Below are positions 47,265-54,541 of a stretch of 64,000 nucleotides of DNA, one piece after another. The stretch is from positions 1-64,000 of the forward strand of contig DHKY01000006.1 of the NCBI GenBank assembly GCA_002404995.1, given 5' to 3'. The first letter of the stretch is position 1, and the number at the start of each line of letters is the position of its first letter. A model generated the notes under the pieces. That model was not told where the DNA came from. It did no database searches and saw only the letters and a list, made by a program, of their open reading frames with translations. This DNA comes from Caryophanales bacterium UBA4682 (GTDB taxonomy: Bacteria; Bacillota_I; Bacilli_A; RFN20; CAG-288). The translations under genes were made by a program, and so were the position numbers.

Positions 47265-48937
47265 CTGTTTACCTCGGTTTTGATTTTCAGAATCACAGAA
47301 AGTCCTCCTTTTTCGTTCTTTTTTAAGACAACGTTATCCTCCGCAGAGGAAAAGAACTGAAGCCGTCTAGAGATATTGGTAAGACCATGCTGGCCAATCA
47401 CACTAGAAGAGGAAATACGCTGATTCAGAGATTCGATTTGAGAATCATCAAGTAGGTTGCTGTTATCCCCGATTTCCACAATCAGTTGTCCGTCTTTCAG
47501 AGAATAATGGAAAAAGAGATGTCCTCCCTTTGCGATTTTAGAGAATACATATTTATAGGAGTTTTCACAGATCGGCTGAAAAATCAGCTTTGGAACCTTA
47601 ATTTCGGAAACAGTATCATCAAGAGGCTGAATATCAAAGCTTACCCGGTCACCGAAACGGATTTCCTGTATTCGGATAAACTGCCTCCTGTTCTCGTATT
47701 CCTCTCTCAGTGTAACAACCGGTTCTTTGTTCGTAATGTAATAATAGTACTTTGATAAATCGTTTGTCCTCTCACCAGCCTTCTGGATTTCACCTATTTG
47801 ACAAAGAGAGGAAATGTTGGCAAAGCAGTTATAAAGGAAATGGGGATTAATCTGAGACTGAAGATAACGGAACTCGCTTTCCTGAATCTGAAGCTGTTGA
47901 ATATAGTTTTCGTTCACATACTGATTCAAAGAGGATGTCCTTTGATTAAAGCCGTTATACAGCCTAGAAAAATCCTTGATACTGCTTTTTTCTTCAATCC
48001 GGACATCAAAATTTCCATCCTCTATTTTTTTCCTTGCAGAAAGCACTGTTTTCCTTGGACGTCCGGCAATCCGATAGGTAAGGAAAACGCTAGCGACCGC
48101 TTCAAAAAGACAGATGACAATCCTAAGGACTAGCGGAGGAAGAATCCGTTCTGTCCTCTGATTCTGAAGAGAAACAAGAACATAAAGATCAACTAAGTCA
48201 AAGTATTTCGAGATATAGACAATATGATTACCCTGAATTCCGGAAGAGTACTTCGGCCGAGAAGAAAGAAATTCGGAATCACTCCTTTTCCTATTGGTGG
48301 TAACAAAATATGCTTTCCCGTTTTCCACACACTTAAAGGCATTATTTTTATCATAAAGGGTTCCAATACGTGAGAAAAGATCAAGTAAATAAAAATCATC
48401 TACCTGGATGGTAAAAAGTCCGCTGTTTCTGTTTCCGTACACAAAATATATATCGGACTGATAAAGACGGAAGGAAACACGATTATTTGCTTCCGAAAGA
48501 AAGGTGCGGAAAATGACTTTTTCCGATTCAATCTGATCTGTGGTGATATAAATATCCTCAGCCTTAGATGAAATGTAGATGGATGCCTTTCTCGCAATGG
48601 GATGAAATTGAACCAAAGAGAGAAGCCTATTTTCTACATCGTTAATGTCCTGTGCTTTTTGCAGATAATCAGCTTCATCTTTTCCGCTTTTCAAAGCATT
48701 AAAACTACGTGACTGTTCAATTGACAAACAATTTGAAGTGAAAGCTTCCTCACGTTCTTGTATCCTTTTCTGATATTCATCAAAGGTGTGTTCGATATAA
48801 ACCTGATTTTCTTTCTGATAGTTCTTAACATCAGAATTCAGGATTACAATCGAAATACACGCTGAGATAAGAATCAGTGCAATTTCGATAATCGTAACTA
48901 TTAATACGGACTTTAGCTTCATCGTCTTTTTTTCCAT
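47261..48937 (-). CDS. YesM-type sensor histidine kinase
   Basis: About 558 residues. One helix near the N-terminus, an extracytoplasmic sensor region of ~230 residues, a second helix and HAMP-like segment, then a His_kinase domain with phospho-His in INPHFLYN and an ATP-binding domain with PICENSYKY and IGDNSN boxes. YesM kinases usually sense extracellular oligosaccharides. Starts at 48970, 48937 or 48922 are possible, none with a clear ribosome-binding site; 48937 is taken because the basic segment before the first helix begins there. A consensus cre lies directly upstream. Confidence 0.88.
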   Translation of the reverse strand: MEKKTMKLKSVLIVTIIEIALILISACISIVILNSDVKNYQKENQVYIEHTFDEYQKRIQEREEAFTSNCLSIEQSRSFNALKSGKDEADYLQKAQDINDVENRLLSLVQFHPIARKASIYISSKAEDIYITTDQIESEKVIFRTFLSEANNRVSFRLYQSDIYFVYGNRNSGLFTIQVDDFYLLDLFSRIGTLYDKNNAFKCVENGKAYFVTTNRKRSDSEFLSSRPKYSSGIQGNHIVYISKYFDLVDLYVLVSLQNQRTERILPPLVLRIVICLFEAVASVFLTYRIAGRPRKTVLSARKKIEDGNFDVRIEEKSSIKDFSRLYNGFNQRTSSLNQYVNENYIQQLQIQESEFRYLQSQINPHFLYNCFANISSLCQIGEIQKAGERTNDLSKYYYYITNKEPVVTLREEYENRRQFIRIQEIRFGDRVSFDIQPLDDTVSEIKVPKLIFQPICENSYKYVFSKIAKGGHLFFHYSLKDGQLIVEIGDNSNLLDDSQIESLNQRISSSSVIGQHGLTNISRRLQFFSSAEDNVVLKKNEKGGLSVILKIKTEVNR

Positions 48938-48970
48938 AGCGATAACCCAAACGTCAAAAGAAGATAGCAT

Positions 48971-48984
48971 AGAAAACGCTTACA
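48971..48984 (-). promoter_or_regulatory. cre site upstream of kinase gene
   Basis: TGTAAGCGTTTTCT on the minus strand fits TGNAANCGNWNNCW fully. It suggests CcpA-dependent repression of the two-component system and so of the whole locus. Confidence 0.65.
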
Positions 48985-49067
48985 GGCAAGAGTGTACATT
49001 TTTTGAAAAGTAATCAAAAAGATACTCTTAAGCAGAAAAAGGAAATACATTTCACATAGTTTCTTGG

Positions 49068-49096
49068 TTGAACTCAATATCAAGATAAACTATAAT
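49068..49096 (+). promoter_or_regulatory. sigma-A promoter of the 49.2-kb lipoprotein gene
   Basis: TTGAAC at 49068-49073, a 17-base spacer and TATAAT at 49091-49096. The leader can fold an 8-bp hairpin (GAAGAATT 49107-49114 with AATTCTTC 49127-49134). Confidence 0.7.
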
Positions 49097-49157
49097 ATTT
49101 GCATCGAAGAATTAGGCTTTTGTTCAATTCTTCAGCGATTTTCAAAGGAGAATTCAA

Positions 49158-49709
49158 ATGAAAAAGAAAATCAGTGTTCTAACTCTCGCCCTCTCTTGTT
49201 TAAGGTTAGCCGGATGCGCAAAGACCGTCTCCAAGGATGAAGCCGTCAAAGCAGCTGGTGAATTCAAAGTTGCCGATGTCAAAGACAAATTTGTCGGTTC
49301 TTCTGAAACCACAACCGATACTCGTAAATCCGAAGTTTGCCTTCACGGCGTCAAGACTTCCAAAGATCCGAAGAAAGACACTGCCAAAAAAGATAACCTT
49401 GATCCGGCTGCTTACCTTGTCTCTTCCGCTACTATCTCTGCCGCTTCCAGCGATGGAGTCTTCAAGCTTAACGGAAAGGCAATCAGCTATTCCTACTCCA
49501 TCAAGGATGAGGAATTAGCAAAGAGCCTCAAGGTCGATTCTTTATATACTTCCTTCAAGGGCGAAATCAAATATGAGTTCAGCTACAACGCTGATGGATT
49601 ACTCATCAAAGAGCATGCCTATACCAAATACGAAGGCAAGAAAGACGATAACAACTACATCAATAGGGAAGTTGATGTCTTCACCAACTATACTTGGAAG
49701 AAGAAGTAA
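49158..49709 (+). CDS. hypothetical lipoprotein
   Basis: A 183-residue protein with signal peptide ending LSCLMLAGC (Met encoded by AGG; Arg there would spoil the lipobox). The mature part is rich in Lys, Asp, Ser and Thr, without a recognised domain. AAAGGAG precedes the start. Strong promoter and perfect terminator make it an independent, probably well-expressed unit at the edge of the accessory island. Confidence 0.65.
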   Translation: MKKKISVLTLALSCLRLAGCAKTVSKDEAVKAAGEFKVADVKDKFVGSSETTTDTRKSEVCLHGVKTSKDPKKDTAKKDNLDPAAYLVSSATISAASSDGVFKLNGKAISYSYSIKDEELAKSLKVDSLYTSFKGEIKYEFSYNADGLLIKEHAYTKYEGKKDDNNYINREVDVFTNYTWKKK

Positions 49710-49730
49710 ATTCTAAATCATACACAAACA

Positions 49731-49769
49731 AAATCAGGCAGAGCCAATCACGCTCTGCCTGATTTTTTT
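49731..49769 (+). terminator. intrinsic terminator
   Basis: Perfect 14-bp stem (49731-49744 with 49752-49765) running into a T tract. Confidence 0.92.
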
Positions 49770-49805
49770 ATGGATAAAGAACTAAAGAGAAGGAGGGAAA
49801 AACAC

Positions 49806-50165
49806 CTAGGTGTTCGCGCGGCTTTTCTGATTGGCGGAACCGATGTCGCCCTCTTCGATCATTCCCTTTATTCAGTAGGAACGGCCGGTTATCTTTATTA
49901 TCTTGGAATGATGTACCAGCCTGTCGATGATCGCATTGGCGATGACGGAATCGCTTCTGATGGTAGCGCCTATTAAAGCCTTCAAGGTTTTCTCTCCCGA
50001 GTTTTGTTCGTCAGCCTTGGAGATCTTCACCCCAAGGAAGGCGCAATAGACCATACCTATAGCAACAACAAGCGTGAGGGTCGGCCATAGAATGGCATCC
50101 AGGATTCCGAGTATCGGCTAGATGACCGGATAGAAATCAACGTCAGTCAAAACAAGCGTGTTCAA
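49806..50165 (-). pseudogene. conjugative pilin-like gene fused to an IstB tail, with two stops
   Basis: After AAAGGAGG (50173-50180) a TTG start opens one frame of 120 codons with an amber at 50118-50120 and a TGA at 49872-49874. The first half (ILWPTLTLVVAIGMVYCAFL, then GVKISKADEQ) has the hydrophobic helix and polar tail of VirB2-like pilins of Gram-positive conjugative elements. The second half (DSVIANAIIDRLVHHSKIIK, then ITGRSY) matches the C-terminus of IS21 helper ATPase IstB. A plus-strand frame over it (49770-49976) is not real. It is a scar of an integrated conjugative element and an IS21 insertion. Confidence 0.5.
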
Positions 50166-50187
50166 ATCATTTCCTCCTTTTATATTT

Positions 50188-50260
50188 GTTCCGATATCTT
50201 CTATTTAGCTATACCGATAGTTATTATTGTTCCGATGATGCCATATAATAGTACCGATAG
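50188..50260. promoter_or_regulatory. tandem operator-like repeats at the fic promoter
   Basis: GTTCCGAT occurs at 50188-50195 and 50229-50236; TACCGATAG at 50212-50220 and 50252-50260. The period is 40-41 bases, about four helical turns, with core CCGAT four times. A TATAAT at 50244-50249 lies within, so a bound protein would block transcription. The Fic protein's own HTH is the obvious candidate. Confidence 0.55.
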
Positions 50261-50269
50261 AGGTTATAT

Positions 50270-51172
50270 ATGTATAACGGAACAAAAGAAGTTGCAGAAA
50301 GATGGGGAATCTCTGAAAGACGAATCAGAACGCTTTGCCGCAGTGGCAAGATTGACGGAGCCGTCCTAGAGGGCAAGACGTGGAGAATCCCAAGCGACGC
50401 CAAGAAGCCCGTAGATGGGAGAGAATCCGCCAAAGGCGTTCTTTCCACCATCGCTGAGCTGAAGCAAGAGCTCGATTCGCTTCATCCCCTCACCCCTGAT
50501 GAAGTCAAAGCGTTAAACGACCAGTTCGCCGTCGAATACACTTACAACTCCAATGCCATAGAGGGTAACACTCTTACTCTCCATGAAACGGATCTCGTCT
50601 TGCATGGGCTGACTATCAACAAGAAGCCTCTGAAAGACCATCTCGACGTCGTCGGACATAAAGAAGCTTTCGACTTCGTCTCCAGACTCGTGAAGGACAA
50701 AGAGCCTCTTTCCGAATGGGTTATCAAGCAGATTCATTTCCTGGTTCTGGGAAGAGACATCCAACATAGAGGGGTGTACCGCAGCGTTCCGATCTACATC
50801 TCCGGTGCTAAGACTCAGACGGCAGAGCCCGTGTTGATTCCCGAGAAAGTCCAGGAGCTTCTCAAATGGTATCAGGCGAACAATCAGGATGACTTTCTTA
50901 CGAAAATTGCATTGTTCCATCTGCGTTTCGAGTCCATCCATCCCTTCATCGACGGGAACGGAAGAACCGGACGTCTTTTAATGAACTTAGAGCTCATGAA
51001 ACTCGGTTACCCTCCAATTGACATCAAATTCACGGATAGAAAAGCCTATTACGATGCTTTTGACTCATACGCCAGAACGAATTCGCCAAAGGCAATGGCA
51101 AAGCTTTTCGCCAAATACCTAACTGAACGTCTGAGAAGATACATCTCGATTCTTAAGCCGGCATCTAAGTAA
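50270..51172 (+). CDS. Fic-domain AMPylase with N-terminal HTH
   Basis: A 300-residue protein. Residues 1-45 form an excisionase/MerR-like HTH (VAERWGISERRIRTLCRSG). The inhibitory helix SNAIEGN fits the [ST]xxxE[GN] motif and lies before the Fic core, so it is class II. The catalytic motif HPFIDGNGRTGR (about 223-234) is complete, so AMP transfer to a target protein is expected. AGAGG precedes the start. The gene has no in-frame AGG, uses ATG for every Met and favours GC-rich codons, unlike its neighbours: probably acquired from a standard-code donor. Confidence 0.88.
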   Translation: MYNGTKEVAERWGISERRIRTLCRSGKIDGAVLEGKTWRIPSDAKKPVDGRESAKGVLSTIAELKQELDSLHPLTPDEVKALNDQFAVEYTYNSNAIEGNTLTLHETDLVLHGLTINKKPLKDHLDVVGHKEAFDFVSRLVKDKEPLSEWVIKQIHFLVLGRDIQHRGVYRSVPIYISGAKTQTAEPVLIPEKVQELLKWYQANNQDDFLTKIALFHLRFESIHPFIDGNGRTGRLLMNLELMKLGYPPIDIKFTDRKAYYDAFDSYARTNSPKAMAKLFAKYLTERLRRYISILKPASK

Positions 51173-51303
51173 TCTCCCTTTTCTGCGCGTCTGAAATCGT
51201 CATGTGGGTTTCCCGCTACCGGCCTTGGTCGGAGAGGAGTTGAGGCGAACTGCGCCAGCTCCGTATCCTGTTTTAGTTTCAAAATTATTATTGCATTACA
51301 TTG

Positions 51304-51320
51304 CACATATTTTGTATGTG
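51304..51320. promoter_or_regulatory. inverted repeat upstream of dinJ-like antitoxin
   Basis: CACATA-TTTTG-TATGTG lies 30 bases upstream of a TATAAT (51351-51356). A plausible operator for antitoxin autorepression. Confidence 0.4.
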
Positions 51321-51377
51321 TATTAGCTTTAGTGTATCTTCCTTCTAAGATATAATATCCATAGGTGGTTTTTTAAA

Positions 51378-51632
51378 ATGAATAACGTAAACATCACTGT
51401 AAGAGTCGATAAGGATGTCAAGAAGCAGGCGGAAGTTCTCTTCAACGATTTAGGACTCAACCTGAGTTCTGCCATCAACATGTTCCTCCATCAGGCAATT
51501 GCGGAGCAGGCAATCCCTTTCAAACCCGCCAAGAAGCAGGAAATGAAATATGCAAGTCGCTCTGAACTCATGAAGGCTGCGGAAGAAGCCTATAACGAAC
51601 ATCCAAAACTTTACAAGAAACTGGCCAAATGA
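51378..51632 (+). CDS. RelB/DinJ-family antitoxin
   Basis: An 84-residue protein with the ribbon-helix-helix start NITVRVDKDVKKQAE, DLGLNLSSAINMFLHQ and IPFKP of DinJ/RelB antitoxins. TATAAT at 51351-51356 and AGGTGG upstream. No RelE or YafQ toxin follows; a Doc-type toxin frame overlaps its stop (ATGA). All Mets are ATG and all Args AGA or CGN. The antitoxin is intact and may now serve only as a DNA-binding repressor or an anti-addiction remnant. Confidence 0.85.
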   Translation: MNNVNITVRVDKDVKKQAEVLFNDLGLNLSSAINMFLHQAIAEQAIPFKPAKKQEMKYASRSELMKAAEEAYNEHPKLYKKLAK

Positions 51633-51882
51633 GCTTTTGGTTCAGCAAGGAAGACATCCTGCTGACAAGCTCACCCGTCTTTCATTCGGATTAGTAAAGA
51701 ACCATCCGTTCCTCGATGGGAACAAGCGGATTGGGGCCTATGTCCTCACAGTTGGCCTTAAGCTAAACGGGATTCCTTTTTCCTTCGATGATGAGGAGGC
51801 GATACGAGAGTTCTTAGGTCTTGCCGCAGGAAAAATCAGCTATGATTCCTTTGCAAATTGGGTTCGTTCAAAGATTGACTAA
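51629..51882 (+). pseudogene. Doc-type Fic toxin with internal deletion and frameshift
   Basis: The ATG at 51629 overlaps the antitoxin stop and reads MSFWFSKEDILL, a typical Doc N-terminus. The frame then breaks; in another frame the protein resumes DKLTRLSFGLVKNHPFLDGN followed by KRIG and runs to 51882. About 45-50 codons between are missing. The Fic motif HPFLDGNKRIG itself is intact, but the N-terminal helices needed for the fold are gone. It should be non-functional. A TTG within could start an 81-residue remnant. Confidence 0.7.
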
Positions 51883-51920
51883 GAAGGCGATAAGCCTTCT
51901 TTTCAATTTTCTGCAATACT

Positions 51921-52321
51921 GATTTGCACATGAAGTAACTTTAGCCAGATGAGTAAAATATTCTAGTTAGACAGCTAGCATCAATAGAATATGTGTCGGC
52001 GGGAGATTGATTTCTAAACGTGGTTTGTCATCGCTCTCCCGCCAATCTAGACAAACCACCAAAAAGAACAAAAAAGCAAGACAGAAACTATTTTTCGAGT
52101 CCGCACACATTGCAGAGCATGTCTTTAAAATTCGACAGTGAAGACAAACTTCAGAACTGGTGCAAACTGTTTTCTTTCATGTTCAATCATTATAACGAAG
52201 TTCAGGGGCAATAAAAGGCCTGCCTGAAATGGCAGTTACGACTCACAAAGTGATTAGCTATCGAGAACTGATGTCAAATAAGCCCTGATTCATAGTGTTT
52301 TGCTGACCCCATGTGCAAACC
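51921..52321. mobile_element. decayed IS remnant with inverted ends
   Basis: The left end GATTTGCACATGAAGTA (51921-51937) is the near-complement of the right end TGACCCCATGTGCAAACC (52304-52321). Between them fragments of a transposase-like C-terminus are readable in shifted frames (LQNWCKLFSFMFNHYNEVQG, then IKGLPEMAVTTHKVISYREL). Most of the transposase is missing. The family could not be fixed. Confidence 0.45.
51998..52058. repeat. two interleaved inverted repeats
   Basis: GGCGGGAG (51998-52005) pairs with CTCCCGCC (52036-52043), and TGGTTTGTC (52021-52029) pairs with GACAAACCA (52050-52058). The order A-B-A'-B' would form a pseudoknot in RNA or two exclusive cruciforms in DNA. Confidence 0.6.
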
Positions 52322-52425
52322 AAGGTTTTTTAGATTTTCTGGCTCTTTTCAATTCCGGTCCTCTTTGATAATATATCCCTAATCGATCCAGGTTTCGAAG
52401 TACAGAACATTTTTTAATTTTCCTC

Positions 52426-52454
52426 TTGTTTTTGTAAGACTTGTTCTGTATTAT
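52426..52454 (+). promoter_or_regulatory. promoter of the abiF-associated RNA
   Basis: TTGTTT at 52426-52431, a 17-base spacer and TATTAT at 52449-52454; the predicted start is near 52461. Confidence 0.65.
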
Positions 52455-52460
52455 ATACGT

Positions 52461-52522
52461 GACAGAGCTCACCACGCTTAAAGCTATCCTTATAGCTTGC
52501 GCAACCCGGTGAGACTTTTTTA
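52461..52522 (+). ncRNA. abiF-associated small structured RNA
   Basis: About 60 nt between a promoter and a T tract. The outer stem is CTCACC/GGTGAG (52468-52473 with 52508-52513). Inside it CGC/GCG (52475-52477 with 52499-52501) stacks on AAGCTAT/ATAGCTT (52481-52487 with 52492-52498, loop CCTT). CAACCC is left single-stranded before the closing strand, which runs into ACTTTTTT as an intrinsic terminator. Position, size and nested hairpin agree with the abiF RNA motif known upstream of abiF genes. It may be the RNA antitoxin. Confidence 0.7.
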
Positions 52523-52539
52523 TTTAAGAGGAATTTTAA

Positions 52540-53451
52540 ATGCGGTCTTACAATAAACATATTCTTTCAATCAATGAGCAGATTGAGGAATTAAAGTCGG
52601 CAAAAAGGGTGGTTGAATCCGAAGAAGAGGCAACTGAATTTTTGTCAGCAGTAGAATATTATCGGTTTCGTGGATATTGTTTCCAATTCTACGACAATAG
52701 TAAAAAAGAGTATAAAAAAGGAACAAAATTCAGTGACATTGTATCTATTTATAATTTTGATGCTGAACTATCTCATTTGCTGTTTAGTATTCTTTCAGCA
52801 ATTGAGATTTCATTAAGAAGCCGTTTTGTTAACGCTTTGCTCACCTATAAAAAAGACGATGCATTAATTCTATATGATCCAGCAATATTTGAAGATAAAA
52901 GGAACTATTGGACTAATATTAGCTCTCTTTCTAAAGAAATCGCTCGTTCCAGTGATGTGTTTATAAAACATAATTTTGATAAACATGAGGGGAACATACC
53001 TGTTTGGGCAGCTGCTGAAATTATGTCGTTTGGGACTTTGTCCAAAAGGATAAAAAACCTAAAGACTGGTCCTGATTTGCCTTTCTCTAAAATCGCCGAA
53101 TCCTATACGTATTCAGCCAAATCTGGAAATCAAGTCAAGCCATCTAAAAATCGTCTGGTTTCTTGGATTCGATCATGTGTTGTTTTAAGAAATATTTGTG
53201 CACACAATGGAAGAATATATAATCGTGCATTAAATACGACACCCGAAATATTAGAAGCTGACCGCTTGTTTCCTGCTCCAAAATACAATGGGGTTTATCA
53301 AACAATATTAGCTATAAAGTATCTAAGACCATCTGATGAAGTTTGGCATGATTTTGCACATAAGCTAACTAATCTTGTATCCCGATATTCTTCTATTGAT
53401 ATTAAACGGCTAAATTTCCCAGATGATTGGAAAAATCACTTTGCTATTTAA
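52540..53451 (+). CDS. abiF: AbiF/Abi_2-family HEPN abortive-infection protein
   Basis: A 303-residue protein. VEYYRFRGYCFQF near the N-terminus, AEIMSFGTLSK in the middle and the HEPN catalytic motif RNICAH (R217, H222) in VVLRNICAHNGRIYNR are the marks of Abi_2 proteins. The Rx4H motif is intact, so it is a likely RNase. AGAGG at about 52527 precedes the start. Three AGG codons occur; two (after SAK and in SKMIKNL) are sites where the family usually has hydrophobic residues, so they fit Met and suggest adaptation to this host's code. The hairpin RNA upstream is its probable partner. Confidence 0.9.
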   Translation: MRSYNKHILSINEQIEELKSAKRVVESEEEATEFLSAVEYYRFRGYCFQFYDNSKKEYKKGTKFSDIVSIYNFDAELSHLLFSILSAIEISLRSRFVNALLTYKKDDALILYDPAIFEDKRNYWTNISSLSKEIARSSDVFIKHNFDKHEGNIPVWAAAEIMSFGTLSKRIKNLKTGPDLPFSKIAESYTYSAKSGNQVKPSKNRLVSWIRSCVVLRNICAHNGRIYNRALNTTPEILEADRLFPAPKYNGVYQTILAIKYLRPSDEVWHDFAHKLTNLVSRYSSIDIKRLNFPDDWKNHFAI

Positions 53452-53974
53452 ACAGACAATTTCTTAAACATATTGCCGATTATGTTTTAAGCATTATCAT
53501 TTAATTGTTGATTAAGCAGAAGGAATTCTTGTATCGCTAGTCATTCCTTCTCCTATTAGGTGTTTAAGAAAGGAAACTTTAAAAGGATTGTAAAACGAGA
53601 AAATTTGAAGAAGATATGCTGCAATGAAGAATATATTGAAGAATTAAAGAAGAAATCAGAAGTAGATATTTTTTAACTTGACGGCAAGACTTTTTCTGAT
53701 ACGCAAAAAAGAGAAAGACATTGTTGTCGGGCAAAATAAGATGACAATTTAGTGCATTCGCCTAAAATCAACATAAATCGCCTAATTCAAAATAAAAACA
53801 GGCGAATATCCGCCCAAACGTGTTGGTTCGAGAAGGTGTTATCGGTAAAGAAGAAAAAGGCAAGGCAACTTTCTATTTCAGAAAGTAAATTAAGATAGGG
53901 CAGGAAGATAGGAATTTGATGCTTTCATAAAAACGCTCCTTTGCTAATCATATACTCATTAGGAAGATATAAAA
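53452..53974. other. decayed coding fragments downstream of abiF
   Basis: No intact gene. A 30-codon tail ending ICCNEEYIEELKKKSEVDIF lies at about 53590-53676, and a tail NVLVREGVIGKEEKGKATFY plus FRK ends at 53888, like the winged-helix end of AlbA_2-type regulators. ATTCGCCT (53757-53764) is the inverse of AGGCGAAT near 53802. These look like relics of older accessory genes. Confidence 0.35.
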
Positions 53975-54469
53975 CTACTCTTTTCTGCCTTTCTTTAGAA
54001 GAATAACCCAAACCAGATAGGAGACAAAGACAAGCGAGGAGAGGATTATCTGGATAATCCTATTGAAATGAGGATAGACATTCGTATTTCCAAAGGCATT
54101 CCTCTCCGTAATCCTTCCAATCTGACCAGCAATCAGAACGAGAAAGAGAAGAACAAGAAGGATATTCGCGCGTTTCTTGATTTCTATCTTGGATAACACC
54201 GCTAACACAGAAACAAAGAGGATAAGACCTGCTGCCACATAAGAGATAAGCCTCCTATTCGCAGTCCTTGCTAGATACCCTTCGGCTTGCCGGAAGGTAA
54301 ACATAGAGAATCCGGATATATCCTGCAGATGTCCTTTTCCATAAGAATACGAAAAAGGAAGAAAATAGGAAAAAAGAAAGTAAACAGAAAAGGCAAAAAG
54401 AAGATAACAAGGATAAGCCTGTTTGTTTTTCCTTCTGTTCCAGAGTTCTTTTCCGATATTCTTAATCAT
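53975..54469 (-). CDS. hypothetical four-helix membrane protein
   Basis: A 164-residue protein with four predicted helices (about residues 20-42, 75-95, 103-118 and 137-158) and a basic N-terminus and C-terminus. GAGG lies about 10 bases before the ATG. No family recognised. It is divergent from glyA and marks the return to chromosomal codon use. Confidence 0.6.
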   Translation of the reverse strand: MIKNIGKELWNRRKNKQAYPCYLLFAFSVYFLFSYFLPFSYSYGKGHLQDISGFSMFTFRQAEGYLARTANRRLISYVAAGLILFVSVLAVLSKIEIKKRANILLVLLFLVLIAGQIGRITERNAFGNTNVYPHFNRIIQIILSSLVFVSYLVWVILLKKGRKE

Positions 54470-54541
54470 TTAATTCTATCCTCTTTCTTATAACTTCTGC
54501 CTTCTATGATAAACTAAAAGACAAAGAAGGAGTATACACAG

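Noticed and set aside
49770..49976. Plus-strand 68-codon frame right after a terminator
   Set aside because: It begins in the T tract, has no ribosome-binding site, and lies over a minus-strand pilin/IstB relic that explains the sequence better.
50188..50260. CRISPR array
   Set aside because: Only two repeat units of 8-9 bases, no spacer pattern and no cas genes; better explained as operators.
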